From assembly GCA_000421005.1 (NCBI GenBank), contig ATWA01000012.1, positions 1 through 55,460 on the forward strand: a stretch of DNA of 55,460 bases, written 5' to 3'. How positions within the stretch are numbered: position 1 is the first letter of the stretch; every line of letters begins with the position of its first letter. A program made the position numbers and the translations under genes. This document shows positions 24,757 to 33,820 of the stretch, piece by piece. Source of the DNA: Clostridiales bacterium NK3B98. GTDB lineage: Bacteria > Bacillota > Clostridia > Oscillospirales > Oscillospiraceae. Under the pieces are notes generated by a model, which was not told where the DNA came from, ran no database searches, and saw only the letters and a list, made by a program, of their open reading frames with translations.

Positions 24757-25812
24757 TTACAGCTCAGCCTCCGCTAAATATCTTTTTACAGCATTTTTCC
24801 AATCCGGGAGTGGCTTAAACCCAGATTCAATTAATTTAGATTTATCAAGTCTGGAATTGAAAGGTCTTGCTGCTTTAGACAGCCCATACTCTGCTGTTGT
24901 GACCGGAATAACCTTTGTATCCAAGCCATACTGCCGATAAAATTCACAGCAAAAATCATACCAGCTGATATATCCACCTTCGTTGGTTGCGTGGTAATAC
25001 CCATACTTATCCGTCTCAATCATGTCAACCAATAGACGAGCGAGATCCTTCGTATAGGTCGGTGTGCCAATCTGATCATTAACGACACGTACTGAATCGT
25101 GAGTTTTCCCTACATTGATCATCGTCTTAATAAAGTTCTTACCGTTAAGTCCGAATACCCAGGCAATACGAACAATGAAATACTGTTCTAGGATGCTGGA
25201 GACTGCCAGTTCACCCTCAAGCTTACTGCGACCATAAGCATTCAGGGGTGCATAGCAATTATCATTGGGTTGCCACGGTCGATTGCCTTTTCCATCAAAT
25301 ACATAGTCTGTACTGATATAAACCATCTTCGCGTCTATGATCTTTGCCGCCTCTGCGATGTATTGCGTCCCCAAATGATTGATTGCATCAACCATGATTC
25401 TGTTTTCAACGTCTTCAGCGGCGTCTACTGCCGTCCATGCAGCACAATGAACTATCACATCCGGATGAAGATCCGTAATTGTTTTTTCTACAGACTCCTT
25501 GTCTGTAATATCCAGCTGAATATATGGAACGCTAATCTCGATCATTTCATTGCTGTATGACAAGATATCTGATCCATCTGTATTGTAGTCACATGTACAA
25601 AGTCCATTGACAACGCTATGAGAAATCATCTCTCCGTCTTCTGATATGAACAGTCTTGCATCCTCACCTTGTCGTCTACCAGAACCTATGACTTCATAGC
25701 CACGTTTTACAAGCTCGATCATTACATCAAATCCAAGTTGTCCCGTTACACCTGTTACAAATACTTTCATCTTCTTCATGTGGTTCAATTGCGCTTTTCC
25801 GTATATATTCAT
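24757..25812 (-). CDS. rmlD: dTDP-4-dehydrorhamnose reductase
   Basis: Reduces dTDP-4-keto-rhamnose to dTDP-L-rhamnose. 351 residues, longer than the roughly 290 common in the family because of an insert after the first strand (about 45-80) and a short extension. MKVFVTGVTGQLGFDVMIEL, HCAAWTAVDAAE, VYISTDYVFDGKG, the YxxxK motif LNAYGRSKLEGE and WVFGLNGKNFIKTM are present. The ATG at 25812 lies four bases after the stop of the upstream GT2, suggesting coupling. The internal ATGs at 25779 and 25770 just before KVFVTG are possible true starts. Confidence 0.94.
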   Translation of the reverse strand: MNIYGKAQLNHMKKMKVFVTGVTGQLGFDVMIELVKRGYEVIGSGRRQGEDARLFISEDGEMISHSVVNGLCTCDYNTDGSDILSYSNEMIEISVPYIQLDITDKESVEKTITDLHPDVIVHCAAWTAVDAAEDVENRIMVDAINHLGTQYIAEAAKIIDAKMVYISTDYVFDGKGNRPWQPNDNCYAPLNAYGRSKLEGELAVSSILEQYFIVRIAWVFGLNGKNFIKTMINVGKTHDSVRVVNDQIGTPTYTKDLARLLVDMIETDKYGYYHATNEGGYISWYDFCCEFYRQYGLDTKVIPVTTAEYGLSKAARPFNSRLDKSKLIESGFKPLPDWKNAVKRYLAEAEL

Positions 25813-25816
25813 CGCT

Positions 25817-26833
25817 TCACATGTCTCTTTTCTTCATTTTGTCAAAAAAATGTATAATTTTCCATTGAAATCTAAGAAAGACGCTTAGTTTGGGCAAAGC
25901 TAGTGCATAATAGTCAAAATCATCAAGGAATGATAACAATTTCTCTGATCGGGCATATTTTAGCATTTCTACATATTGTTTTTGGAGCCTAGCACCTTTA
26001 TACTTTGGAAAATCCTGTTCGTGGTTATTAACTGCTTTTAGATCCCACTTTGCGGATTCTAAAAAGCATTTTAACGCTAAATCAAATAATTTTTGACATC
26101 CGTTGTTTTTATAATAGTAAATTCTCTCCACCTGTGAATCATATTCATCAAATCGTTTTGTTAACGTAAGATTCCGTGTAATTCCGGAATCATTAATAAA
26201 GTAATAGTATAGTTCCAAATCTAGAATAACGACATTACTGCACTGATAATACAACTTATAAGTTGTAAACTCGTCTTCAAACAGTCTCCCCACTGGGAAT
26301 CGAACGTCTTTGAATAGTTTTCTCTTATATAATCGTCCACACGAAGAAACAAAATTAGGTGAGTAGAGCGATTGATAGCTAATTTCCAGCATCTCAATTC
26401 CGCTGACAACTTTGATCTCACCGAGATGCATTATTGGTTTATTAAGTGAATTTGTATCTGCAGAATTAAATCTTCGTAGAGAACAAATTACCGCATCTGC
26501 TTTCTGTTTTTCAAGTATATTTTTTTCCAATTCCAGCGTTCTTGAATGGATCATGTCATCAGCGTCTATGAATATCAAATACTTAGTATTTGATAAATCA
26601 ATTCCAGCATTTCTCGCACTGGATAACCCGCCATTTTGCTTATGAATCACTGTGAAATTAGTATGATTTAAACAATACTCGTCACATAAGATCCCACTTA
26701 AATCTTGACACCCATCATCAACCAAAATCACTTTGAAATCAATATATGTTTGGGATAAAATGCTGTCCACGCAGCGGCGGAGATATGGCTCCACATTATA
26801 AACAGGAACAACAACACTTATCGAAAAATTCAT
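25817..26833 (-). CDS. Family 2 glycosyltransferase
   Basis: A 338-residue GT2: FSISVVVPVYNVEPYLRRCV, LVDDGCQDLSG, KQNGGLSSARNAGI and the metal site FIDADDMIHSR, then VSSCGRLYKRKLF and GRLFEDEFTTYKLYYQ. I chose the start with AAGGA 9 bases upstream; the longer frame overlaps the previous gene by four bases (ATGA) and is the alternative. It belongs to the same subgroup as the genes at 28693 and 44321 (YLRRCVDSIL; EDEF motif), which may share a donor type. Confidence 0.9.
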   Translation of the reverse strand: MNFSISVVVPVYNVEPYLRRCVDSILSQTYIDFKVILVDDGCQDLSGILCDEYCLNHTNFTVIHKQNGGLSSARNAGIDLSNTKYLIFIDADDMIHSRTLELEKNILEKQKADAVICSLRRFNSADTNSLNKPIMHLGEIKVVSGIEMLEISYQSLYSPNFVSSCGRLYKRKLFKDVRFPVGRLFEDEFTTYKLYYQCSNVVILDLELYYYFINDSGITRNLTLTKRFDEYDSQVERIYYYKNNGCQKLFDLALKCFLESAKWDLKAVNNHEQDFPKYKGARLQKQYVEMLKYARSEKLLSFLDDFDYYALALPKLSVFLRFQWKIIHFFDKMKKRDM

Positions 26834-26874
26834 ATCTATAGGTTCCTTATTTGACTCTTTTGCAAAAATATAAT

Positions 26875-27684
26875 TCATTTCATAATCTTTTTTAGTTTTT
26901 CATACTTTTTTTGTCCCAGCAGTGCCCTCAAAACCCGATTGGGTAGATGGCGAAGTTTATCCCTCTTCAATTCTTTCCTTATTCTCATCTTTCTTTCTTT
27001 TTCTTTTTCATCAAGCCAACTTTCAGAGAACCAGTGTATTGTCCGCGTGTTTTTGGTTATATTGATACAGCCAGTTTTATAATCGACTGGGCAAAAGTAC
27101 TCCGAGGGATATATGTTAATCCCATCAATATTCTGGATGCCTTTTATTGTCTGTAATCCGTGCTTTACCAGGATTTCTGTTGTTCGTTCTACAATAGTTT
27201 TATAGTTATACGATCCATCTTCAAATATGAAAGAATCTTCAGAATAGCTGTCTAAGATTTCTTTATATATGCCCAAACCGGGGTTTGCAGCCATGCCCAA
27301 ACCGGGGTTTGCGGCCACGCCCAAACCGAGTGCAACTCCAACAGCCACGTTTGCAGAGTCCGAATTTTTCTCGCATCCCATAAAGGCACCACGAGTGAGG
27401 ATATCATCTATTGGTCTAACAATTTCAACATCTGTGTCAAAATATACTCCCCCCTGTAGGTAAAGGATATCAAAACGCACATAGTCCGTCACAAACGCCC
27501 ATTTCTTTGCCTCATAGGCCTGCTGCACATAGAGCGGCGCAGCGGAAATGTCATAGTTATCCTCATTCCACTCAATGATTTCATAGTCCGGGCAGTATTT
27601 CTTCCAGCTCTTGATGCACTTTTCAGCTAGCTTTGGTTTCGGATTGCGGCCGAACCAGCAGTAGTGGATTGTTTTAGGGATCAT
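26875..27684 (-). CDS. GT32-type sugar transferase with expanded repeat
   Basis: A 269-residue glycosyltransferase with the DXD sugar-binding region (Gly_transf_sug/GT32 type). MIPKTIHYCWFGRNPKPKL, SWKKYCPDYEIIEWNEDNYD, FVTDYVRFDILYLQGGVYFD and the DTDVE metal site are clear; NPxEYFCPVDYKTG and TIHWFSESWLDEKE follow. Compared with the paralogue at 50724 it carries extra copies of an eight-residue unit (AANPGLGM) from a 24 bp tandem repeat, at about residues 128-147 near the active site. AAAGGAG precedes the ATG. Two relatives in the window (41150, 50724) share the whole layout. Confidence 0.9.
   Translation of the reverse strand: MIPKTIHYCWFGRNPKPKLAEKCIKSWKKYCPDYEIIEWNEDNYDISAAPLYVQQAYEAKKWAFVTDYVRFDILYLQGGVYFDTDVEIVRPIDDILTRGAFMGCEKNSDSANVAVGVALGLGVAANPGLGMAANPGLGIYKEILDSYSEDSFIFEDGSYNYKTIVERTTEILVKHGLQTIKGIQNIDGINIYPSEYFCPVDYKTGCINITKNTRTIHWFSESWLDEKEKERKMRIRKELKRDKLRHLPNRVLRALLGQKKYEKLKKIMK
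27269..27335. repeat. 24 bp tandem repeat inside the GT32 gene
   Basis: Two nearly identical 24-base units (27269-27292 and 27293-27316, each starting ATGCCCAAACCGGGGTTTGC, one difference) plus a degenerate partial third. Units are multiples of three, so copy-number changes keep the frame and lengthen a Gly/Pro loop by eight residues each. Confidence 0.9.
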
Positions 27685-27686
27685 TG

Positions 27687-28673
27687 CTATCTCCTTTTTA
27701 AGTAGTTTCGTACTCGATAATACCAAATCAACATCGTTGGCATTTTCAATCGAATTAATTGTAACAATACTGGATTTACACCAACGAGGCTCTGATCCAC
27801 ATACTTATAAAAAACCGGAAGGGAAAGGATTGCTGCCAGCAGCTTTCTTTTTTCCCAAAAAGAAATATTTTGCGAATTAAGTATCTCAAAAAAATAGTCA
27901 GTCTCCTCTTTTTTTGTCCAATATGTATGGCTACTGAACTTGGGTGACTGCAATTCATTAATCGTTAACCAGTTATCAATATACTGATCCAAATAGTTAA
28001 GTGCATAAATATTATTCAAGTTTAATTTTGAAGATGATGAACCGTTTTTACCGTACTGCACATAATAATAAACGATGTCTGACACAAACTTTACGCGTGA
28101 ACACATCTCCACATAACGAAACATGAAAATAGTATCTTCCCCACGGGTTGTATTTGAATCAAAATAAAGGTTGTTGTTTTTAATTAACTCCGCTTTAAAT
28201 AGGCTTGTCCAGATAGAATAGAGCGATCTATGTTCATACCAAGCAAGTATTCTATTCTTATCAACGTTTTCTATTTTGTCTTTTTCGACTCTGCATTCCC
28301 ATATTTTTGAGCCATCTGGTGACGCATAAGCGACACTTCCTATACTAAGGTCGCAGTTATCTGGGTATAACTTTTCCAAATAGTCAGTGGACAAGTAGTC
28401 ATCACCATCTACAAAAGCAATCCAATCGCCCTTGCTTTCCTGTATCCCAACATTACGTGCTGACGAAACACCGCCGTTTTCTTTTGTAATAACACGTATT
28501 CGGCTATCCTTTTTCGCATAAAATAAGCAAACCTCTCTACTGTTGTCTTTCGACCCATCATCTACAAGAATCAGTTCATAATCAGTAACAGTCTGTGCTA
28601 GAATGCTGTCAATGCAGCGAGGAAGATATGTTTCTACATTGTACACTGGGACAATGACACTAAATTTGGGCAC
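27687..28673 (-). CDS. Family 2 glycosyltransferase
   Basis: A 328-residue GT2 starting at GTG (GAGGAG upstream). FSVIVPVYNVETYLPRCIDS, LVDDGSKDNSREV, KENGGVSSARNVGI and FVDGDDYLSTDYL are present. The middle has WTSLFKAELI and TTRGEDTIFMFRYVEM, the usual second motif of this subgroup. The C-terminus is basic (YYRVRNYLKRR). It directly precedes the GT32 gene (2 bp gap), indicating one transcript. Confidence 0.9.
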   Translation of the reverse strand: MPKFSVIVPVYNVETYLPRCIDSILAQTVTDYELILVDDGSKDNSREVCLFYAKKDSRIRVITKENGGVSSARNVGIQESKGDWIAFVDGDDYLSTDYLEKLYPDNCDLSIGSVAYASPDGSKIWECRVEKDKIENVDKNRILAWYEHRSLYSIWTSLFKAELIKNNNLYFDSNTTRGEDTIFMFRYVEMCSRVKFVSDIVYYYVQYGKNGSSSSKLNLNNIYALNYLDQYIDNWLTINELQSPKFSSHTYWTKKEETDYFFEILNSQNISFWEKRKLLAAILSLPVFYKYVDQSLVGVNPVLLQLIRLKMPTMLIWYYRVRNYLKRR

Positions 28674-28692
28674 GAAAATCTCCTCTTTCTAG

Positions 28693-29718
28693 CTATCTCT
28701 TTGTGAATTTCTGTCTATAGTATCGAACTGCTTCTCGGATACCGCCACGGGATAGCATTCTTGCCAAATTTATCAACGGCATCACGATTCTGTTCAGACA
28801 AGGACAGTACACTGCCCACACATTATCTCTCTCCGCTGTAGAGAACTCGCTCACTATCGCTTTATTCTCGTAGGCAAGTCGCAGTCCCCGTTTTCGCAAA
28901 GTATTCCACCATGCTTTTTCACCGATTGTTTTTAAGTGAGTCATGTGAGATGGGTATATATCTTTAATCAGTCTTTTTACCCATTTCGCGTAATACTCCT
29001 GATCTCCAAGCTCTTTGAAAAATTGGCACTGGGCTTCTATGCCCTCTACTGCATCTAGGCGTTTTAGGGAGTATGTGCTTTTAGTAATTCCTTGGGGGTT
29101 AACATAATAAAAGTATAGAGCGGCCTTGACGTAAGCGATGCTAACTGCTTTAAAGAGTAATTTATAGGTGACAAATTCATCCTCGTGAATTTTGCCCACG
29201 GGATAGCGGATATTTGTGAATAACTTTTTTTGATAGAGCTTATTCCACGCTACTGTGGCAATTACACTCTTATCCGATACGAAAAAGTCAATTCCATCCG
29301 CTATCGTGACGGCAGGCTCATGATATCCATCTTCTCTGGTCAAATCGTCTGTTTCTATGTATTCACAAATACTTATCCTCGCATTATTTTCCTTAACTGC
29401 TTTAAATAAACAGTCTAAATACTTCGGATGCACCCAATCGTCACTATCCACAAACCCCAGCCACTCGCTGTCGCTGCAAGCGAATGCCCAGTCGATTCCG
29501 CTGTTTCTTGCGGCGCTCAGACCGCCGTTGGGCTGATGGATGACGGTAATCCGCGGATCGATATATTCATCGCAGATCACGCCACATCCGTCCGGACTGC
29601 CATCGTCCACGAGGATCAGCTCAAAATCCGTGAATGTCTGATTCAGAATGCTGTCCACGCAGCGGCGGAGATATGGCTCAACTTTATAGACGGGGACGAT
29701 TACGGTTATCTTTGGCAT
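28693..29718 (-). CDS. Family 2 glycosyltransferase
   Basis: A 341-residue GT2: ITVIVPVYKVEPYLRRCVDS, LVDDGSPDGCG, QPNGGLSAARNSGI and FVDSDDWVHPKYL, then VAWNKLYQKKLF and GKIHEDEFVTYKLLF. The start overlaps the end of the fusion gene upstream by 13 bases, so the two are translated in tandem. Same subgroup as the genes at 25817 and 44321. Confidence 0.9.
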   Translation of the reverse strand: MPKITVIVPVYKVEPYLRRCVDSILNQTFTDFELILVDDGSPDGCGVICDEYIDPRITVIHQPNGGLSAARNSGIDWAFACSDSEWLGFVDSDDWVHPKYLDCLFKAVKENNARISICEYIETDDLTREDGYHEPAVTIADGIDFFVSDKSVIATVAWNKLYQKKLFTNIRYPVGKIHEDEFVTYKLLFKAVSIAYVKAALYFYYVNPQGITKSTYSLKRLDAVEGIEAQCQFFKELGDQEYYAKWVKRLIKDIYPSHMTHLKTIGEKAWWNTLRKRGLRLAYENKAIVSEFSTAERDNVWAVYCPCLNRIVMPLINLARMLSRGGIREAVRYYRQKFTKR

Positions 29719-31781
29719 CTGTCTTTCACGACCTCAGCAAGTTTCTCAAAGTGTGGTAGTAATGGTGTATTATCAAATATACAGTTCTTCATTTTCAGCA
29801 ACTCAGGAATCGCAGCTTCCGCTTCCTCCACCGTTTCCACATAGCGTATATACGGAAGATAGCTGATCCAGTCATATGTGCCTTTGACCTTGTGGTTATA
29901 GTTGCTGAACACGACACACGGCGTACCAGTTAACGCCGCGAACACCATACCGTGGAGACGGTCAGTTATCACTAGCTCAGCACTGCAAAACAACTTCCAT
30001 TTTTCTTCAATAAAGAACCGTCTGCTTTTCTTGTTAATATTGCTATCTAACTGTAAATCAGTATAATGATAGGGCTTCTCCGCTACCTTGACAGCATTCA
30101 GAAGTAACTCTTGTTCCGTTTCATTAACAACCTTCTCTTTGTCGCTCCTCATGCACAACAGTACTCCATTTCTTTCGATGCTGTCATATTGTACGGCATC
30201 TAGAGACAAAACAATATCTGGAACACAGAAGCACTCGCAGGAAAACCATGATTGTACGCTTTCATATGATTTCTTTTCTCTCGTAAAAATCAGTATATTC
30301 TTACCAGCGTAGATTGTTTTGGCTCGATTTAACTGTTCTTCTCCCTTGGGAGTATCACTAAAATAGACTGTTTGCGGAAATACAACCTTTAGATTATCCT
30401 TCCATTCTGAGCATACCATATCCTTTATATCTTGTGAAAAAGGATACTCATCACCAAAATTACCGCCACCAGTCAAAAAAAACACATCATCCTTTTTAAT
30501 ATACTCCTTCAAATATCTGGCTTTAGAAGAAAAATCTCTGGCTGTTATCTCCATAATCTGATAATCAGCAAAGTGTTTTTTTATAAAAGCAATCTGTGCT
30601 TCAGCGATTGCATGATCCCCAATATTACCAAAATCCTCTGTACCAATCAAATAGCATTTCTTCTTAGTTCTTGAAAAGTTCTGTATTTCATTCTTCACAG
30701 AGCAGCCATATAAACCGTTAAGGTCAAATATCCGCGAAGCAACAGCAGCACATTTATTTCTGATTCTAAATAATAGTTTGTTTCCCTGTGCGTAGTAATA
30801 ATCAACGTTGATTACATACTCAAGCAGTCTTGCATTTTTATATACAGGATATAGATTCTCTCTTTCTGTCTGAATCCTGTTATATTGCATCTGTAAAAAG
30901 CCAAAGTCTTCTACATCCCTAATCAACAGCTCTCGCATCTGAAAGACGGAACAAGAATGGCCTCTTTGATACCTCGATAAAACATTATCAAGTATCAAAT
31001 GATAGATGACCGAAAAATGTTCTATCAGAAGTTTGTTAACTCTATTTGTACTATAATAAGCATATAGCTCTTTGCATAATTCATTCATCCGCCCTGCATT
31101 TAAAACATCATTCTGCTGCGCCATTATCGAGTTTTCTGACTGTCTGTAGAAGTATAAGATATCTGGAATAACTACGGCTTTTGAAATATATACCGAATAG
31201 CACATACTGAAATAGATATCTTCAGCAAAGATTTTTCTGTTATCAGCAAATCTTATTTGATTTTTCTCAATGATATCTCTGCGGTATACTCGCCCCCACG
31301 CTTCCCATCCAAGTTTGTAGCGCAACAGTTCAGTGGTGACGAATTGAAATCTTTCCTTCTCATTATTAATTGTATAGACACTTACCTCAAAATGGGATGC
31401 TGAAGATGTTCCATCCGGATACTCTTTTAGATATTGAAAAGATACCAAATCAGCCCCATCATCAAAGTATGGCATTGTTTTTTCAAGGAGCGTCTCACTG
31501 ATATGGTCATCACCATCCAGAAAATAGATATAATCCCCAGTTGCGACGTCTAATCCTGCGTTTCTAGCGTCAGATAATCCGCCGTTTTTCTTGTGTATAA
31601 CCTTGATGCGCTCATCTCTGCCTCTCCATCTATCGCAAAGTATTTCAGACCCATCTGTTGAACCATCATCTACAAGAATAATTTCGATATTTGTATATGT
31701 TTGGTTCACTGCGGAAGAGACACATGTGTCCAAGTATTGTATAACATTGTAAATAGGTATGATAACGCTTACCATGTTCAT
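29706..31781 (-). CDS. Fusion: family 2 glycosyltransferase + polysaccharide pyruvyltransferase
   Basis: A 691-residue two-domain protein. Residues 1 to about 330 are a GT2 (VSVIIPIYNVIQYLDTCVSS, LVDDGSTDGSE, KKNGGLSDARNAGL, FLDGDDHIS; then EAWGRVYRRDII and FAEDIYFSMCY). Residues about 378-691 are a CsaB/WcaK-type pyruvyltransferase: CYLIGTEDFGNIGDHAIAEA, FFLTGGGNFGDEYP, then FSQDIKDMV, VVFPQTVYFSDTP, VITDRLHGMVFAALTGTPCV. Each domain looks complete, with its catalytic signature (DXD; TDRLHG). One polypeptide may therefore add a sugar and place a pyruvate ketal on it or on a neighbouring sugar. No stop or frame shift separates the two halves. A separate pyruvyltransferase is at 45329. Confidence 0.88.
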   Translation of the reverse strand: MNMVSVIIPIYNVIQYLDTCVSSAVNQTYTNIEIILVDDGSTDGSEILCDRWRGRDERIKVIHKKNGGLSDARNAGLDVATGDYIYFLDGDDHISETLLEKTMPYFDDGADLVSFQYLKEYPDGTSSASHFEVSVYTINNEKERFQFVTTELLRYKLGWEAWGRVYRRDIIEKNQIRFADNRKIFAEDIYFSMCYSVYISKAVVIPDILYFYRQSENSIMAQQNDVLNAGRMNELCKELYAYYSTNRVNKLLIEHFSVIYHLILDNVLSRYQRGHSCSVFQMRELLIRDVEDFGFLQMQYNRIQTERENLYPVYKNARLLEYVINVDYYYAQGNKLLFRIRNKCAAVASRIFDLNGLYGCSVKNEIQNFSRTKKKCYLIGTEDFGNIGDHAIAEAQIAFIKKHFADYQIMEITARDFSSKARYLKEYIKKDDVFFLTGGGNFGDEYPFSQDIKDMVCSEWKDNLKVVFPQTVYFSDTPKGEEQLNRAKTIYAGKNILIFTREKKSYESVQSWFSCECFCVPDIVLSLDAVQYDSIERNGVLLCMRSDKEKVVNETEQELLLNAVKVAEKPYHYTDLQLDSNINKKSRRFFIEEKWKLFCSAELVITDRLHGMVFAALTGTPCVVFSNYNHKVKGTYDWISYLPYIRYVETVEEAEAAIPELLKMKNCIFDNTPLLPHFEKLAEVVKDRCQR

Positions 31782-31798
31782 TGGCCGCTCCTCAAACT

Positions 31799-32690
31799 CT
31801 ATCTGAACAGTTCCATTTCTGCTGGGAACGCAAAGTCAATACCAACTTGATTTGCAAAGCTTGCAAACCAGTAGATATATTTTTTTACTTTTATATCAGA
31901 TAAAAACCTTTCATGCGTAAAAACAATAACTCGTTCTTGTGTATATACATTCTCAAAATTCTCATAAAAGTCATTATCATTAGCTATGTTTTCTATGCGA
32001 ATATCTGTCGGAGTATAGAACACCCCTCTTGCTATTAAGATATCGCTTAAATAACACTCAATCAATTCTTTATTGGAAAGATCATAGCTATCTCTACTAT
32101 GATCATCAGCTGTTAAGAGACCTTTTACACCTTTGTCGATAAGCATTTCCACGCAATCTCTTTCTGCCTCATAATAATCAAGTCTCAACACAGTATCAAT
32201 TGCCTTATTTGACCCAGTTATTCTCAAAAGCTCACTATATGTTTTTTCATATGCCTCTTGTTCGCTTTCAACTGTCATCGTTTCATGGGATTTCCAATCT
32301 CTCGCATGGAATCCAAATCTTAGCCAATCACTATTTGCAGCAAACTCGGAGGCGAATTTATTTGTAACATCAGCCAGAGTAAAACTGTCATCAGAGTAAC
32401 CGTCTCGATAAAACACAAAAAAACTAACTTTTAAGCCGAATTTGTCGTGTAACATTTTAAAATAACATAAAGTGGGATTCTCAAAAACACTATCATATTC
32501 ATTCTCATGCAGTGTAATGTCTTCAAACAATTTGATTGTATCATCTACAGAAAAATGGCAATACCCCCCCCCCAGATTCATTCAAAGTCAACAAAAAGAT
32601 GCACGGACGTATTAGAACCCCCATCAGTAAAACAATAACAACAACAGTAAAACGGATAATCCATTTTTTATTAGATTGTCGCAATGTCAT
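31799..32690 (-). CDS. Membrane-anchored deacetylase-like protein, off-frame at a G10 tract
   Basis: The downstream frame (to 31799) encodes a NodB-like (beta/alpha) protein: YCHFSVDDTIKLFEDI, a metal-site-like FSVDD strand, GLKVSFFVFYRDG, DWLRFGFHARDW, VLRLDYYEAERD, VIVFTHERF. The true start appears to be the ATG at 32690, which overlaps the radical SAM stop (ATGA) and has GGAAGGA upstream. It encodes a basic start and one membrane helix (IIRFTVVVIVLLMGVLI) up to TLNESGGG. The G10 run at 32564-32573 leaves the two halves one base out of frame; nine Gs would give a continuous 296-residue protein. In this state the first half ends about 9 codons after the tract, and the internal ATG at 32581 has no ribosome site. 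It may be a phase-variable gene, a mutation or a sequencing error. Confidence 0.75.
32564..32573. repeat. Homopolymer tract, ten C (ten G in the gene)
   Basis: The longest G/C homopolymer I noticed in the window, placed just after the membrane helix of the deacetylase-like gene, where a change of one base switches between a full-length and a truncated product. Confidence 0.95.
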
Positions 32691-33820
32691 TTATTTGCTT
32701 CCTTCCCTCTAAATCGCCCTTCAATCTTTCTTAATTGTTTAAACATTGTGTTTCTCGCAAACTCTTCTCTTAGAAATGTTTTTAACGGTCGTTTCAAGGT
32801 GATTTTTTCAAGCCAATTATATTCATCATTCGATTCATACAATTTTGTGCTCATAAATGCTTTCATGGGAGGTGTTAACCATTCTGTCCCGTCGGAACAT
32901 ACACGATTTCTTATTTCTGCAACAGTCGGCGTCTGCAATTCTGGAATTACTCCCAATGCAAGATAGGCATGGCTATTATAGCAATGGGCCATTTTGCATC
33001 TCTTTCCTACTGCACTAAAAACAAGGGGAAACTCAATGTTTTCATAGATATTACCTAAAATACCTTCATAAGTACATTTCCTATAGTACCCCGTTTGCAA
33101 ATCAAGTGAAAAACTCCAGTCGCCCGCATAGCAAAACTCAGTCCTCTTCACATCAAAAGTGCTATTCTTAAATTCAAAAAAAGAAGACGAAAACTGCCCC
33201 CATATTTTTTGATAATCATCTATATTATACAATGTAAGTTTTTTAAAGCCAGGTGTTTTTTCATCTCTTGCAATACTAATATGGCATAAGGCTCCAAAGT
33301 GTTCAATACAAAACCGTTTCATCTCATCAATATATGGTACAAGTTCATCTGTTGGCACAGCTTCTACTGTGAAAGAAACTCCTGCTATTTTCATTTTTTT
33401 GACATTCTCTGCAAATACCTGTAATAGCTTTTTTCTTTTTAACTCTAAATAGTGAAATGAAAATTTAATAAATAGATGATTTTTTATTTCCTTAGGCCAT
33501 TCAGACATCTCTTGAAACCGCTTTGCGGGTGTGCCATTAGTCACCAACATAAGATAATGTCCTTCTTGGATGAGTTCGAACACAATAGGTAATAATCCGT
33601 TCGATAATAATGTCTCTCCATATGCGCACATATTTATAAGGCATACTCCACCAAGCCTATCTGTAGATAGTGCTTTTCTAACTTCGTCCGGGGTTCTAGA
33701 AATATCCTTTGGGCGAGCGTTCAATGTGTGATTCTGATGACTAATATAGCAATAATGGCAATTAAAATTACAAGCATCTATAGGTAACCCTATATCAATG
33801 AATCTCTTAACTCTGTCCAC
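32687..33820 (-). CDS. Radical SAM enzyme of the glycan locus
   Basis: A 377-residue radical SAM protein. The cluster motif is CNFNCHYC (CX3CX2C, about residues 17-24 from this start), followed by CAYGETLLSNGLLP (SAM-binding GE motif) and LVTNGTPAKRF. Further Cys residues in the C-terminal third (FCYAGDWSF, CTYEG, CKMAHC) could bind an auxiliary cluster, as in SPASM-like enzymes. The substrate is unknown; position suggests modification of the sugar or lipid carrier. I chose GTG at 33820 because GGAGGG lies 6 bases upstream; it overlaps the ABC ATPase gene end by 14 bases. Its stop overlaps the start of the deacetylase-like gene, so the two are probably translated together. Confidence 0.8.
   Translation of the reverse strand: MDRVKRFIDIGLPIDACNFNCHYCYISHQNHTLNARPKDISRTPDEVRKALSTDRLGGVCLINMCAYGETLLSNGLLPIVFELIQEGHYLMLVTNGTPAKRFQEMSEWPKEIKNHLFIKFSFHYLELKRKKLLQVFAENVKKMKIAGVSFTVEAVPTDELVPYIDEMKRFCIEHFGALCHISIARDEKTPGFKKLTLYNIDDYQKIWGQFSSSFFEFKNSTFDVKRTEFCYAGDWSFSLDLQTGYYRKCTYEGILGNIYENIEFPLVFSAVGKRCKMAHCYNSHAYLALGVIPELQTPTVAEIRNRVCSDGTEWLTPPMKAFMSTKLYESNDEYNWLEKITLKRPLKTFLREEFARNTMFKQLRKIEGRFRGKEANK

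Noticed and set aside
27269-27335. Tandem repeat considered as a CRISPR array
   Set aside because: There are no unique spacers; the units are contiguous, in frame and inside a gene.
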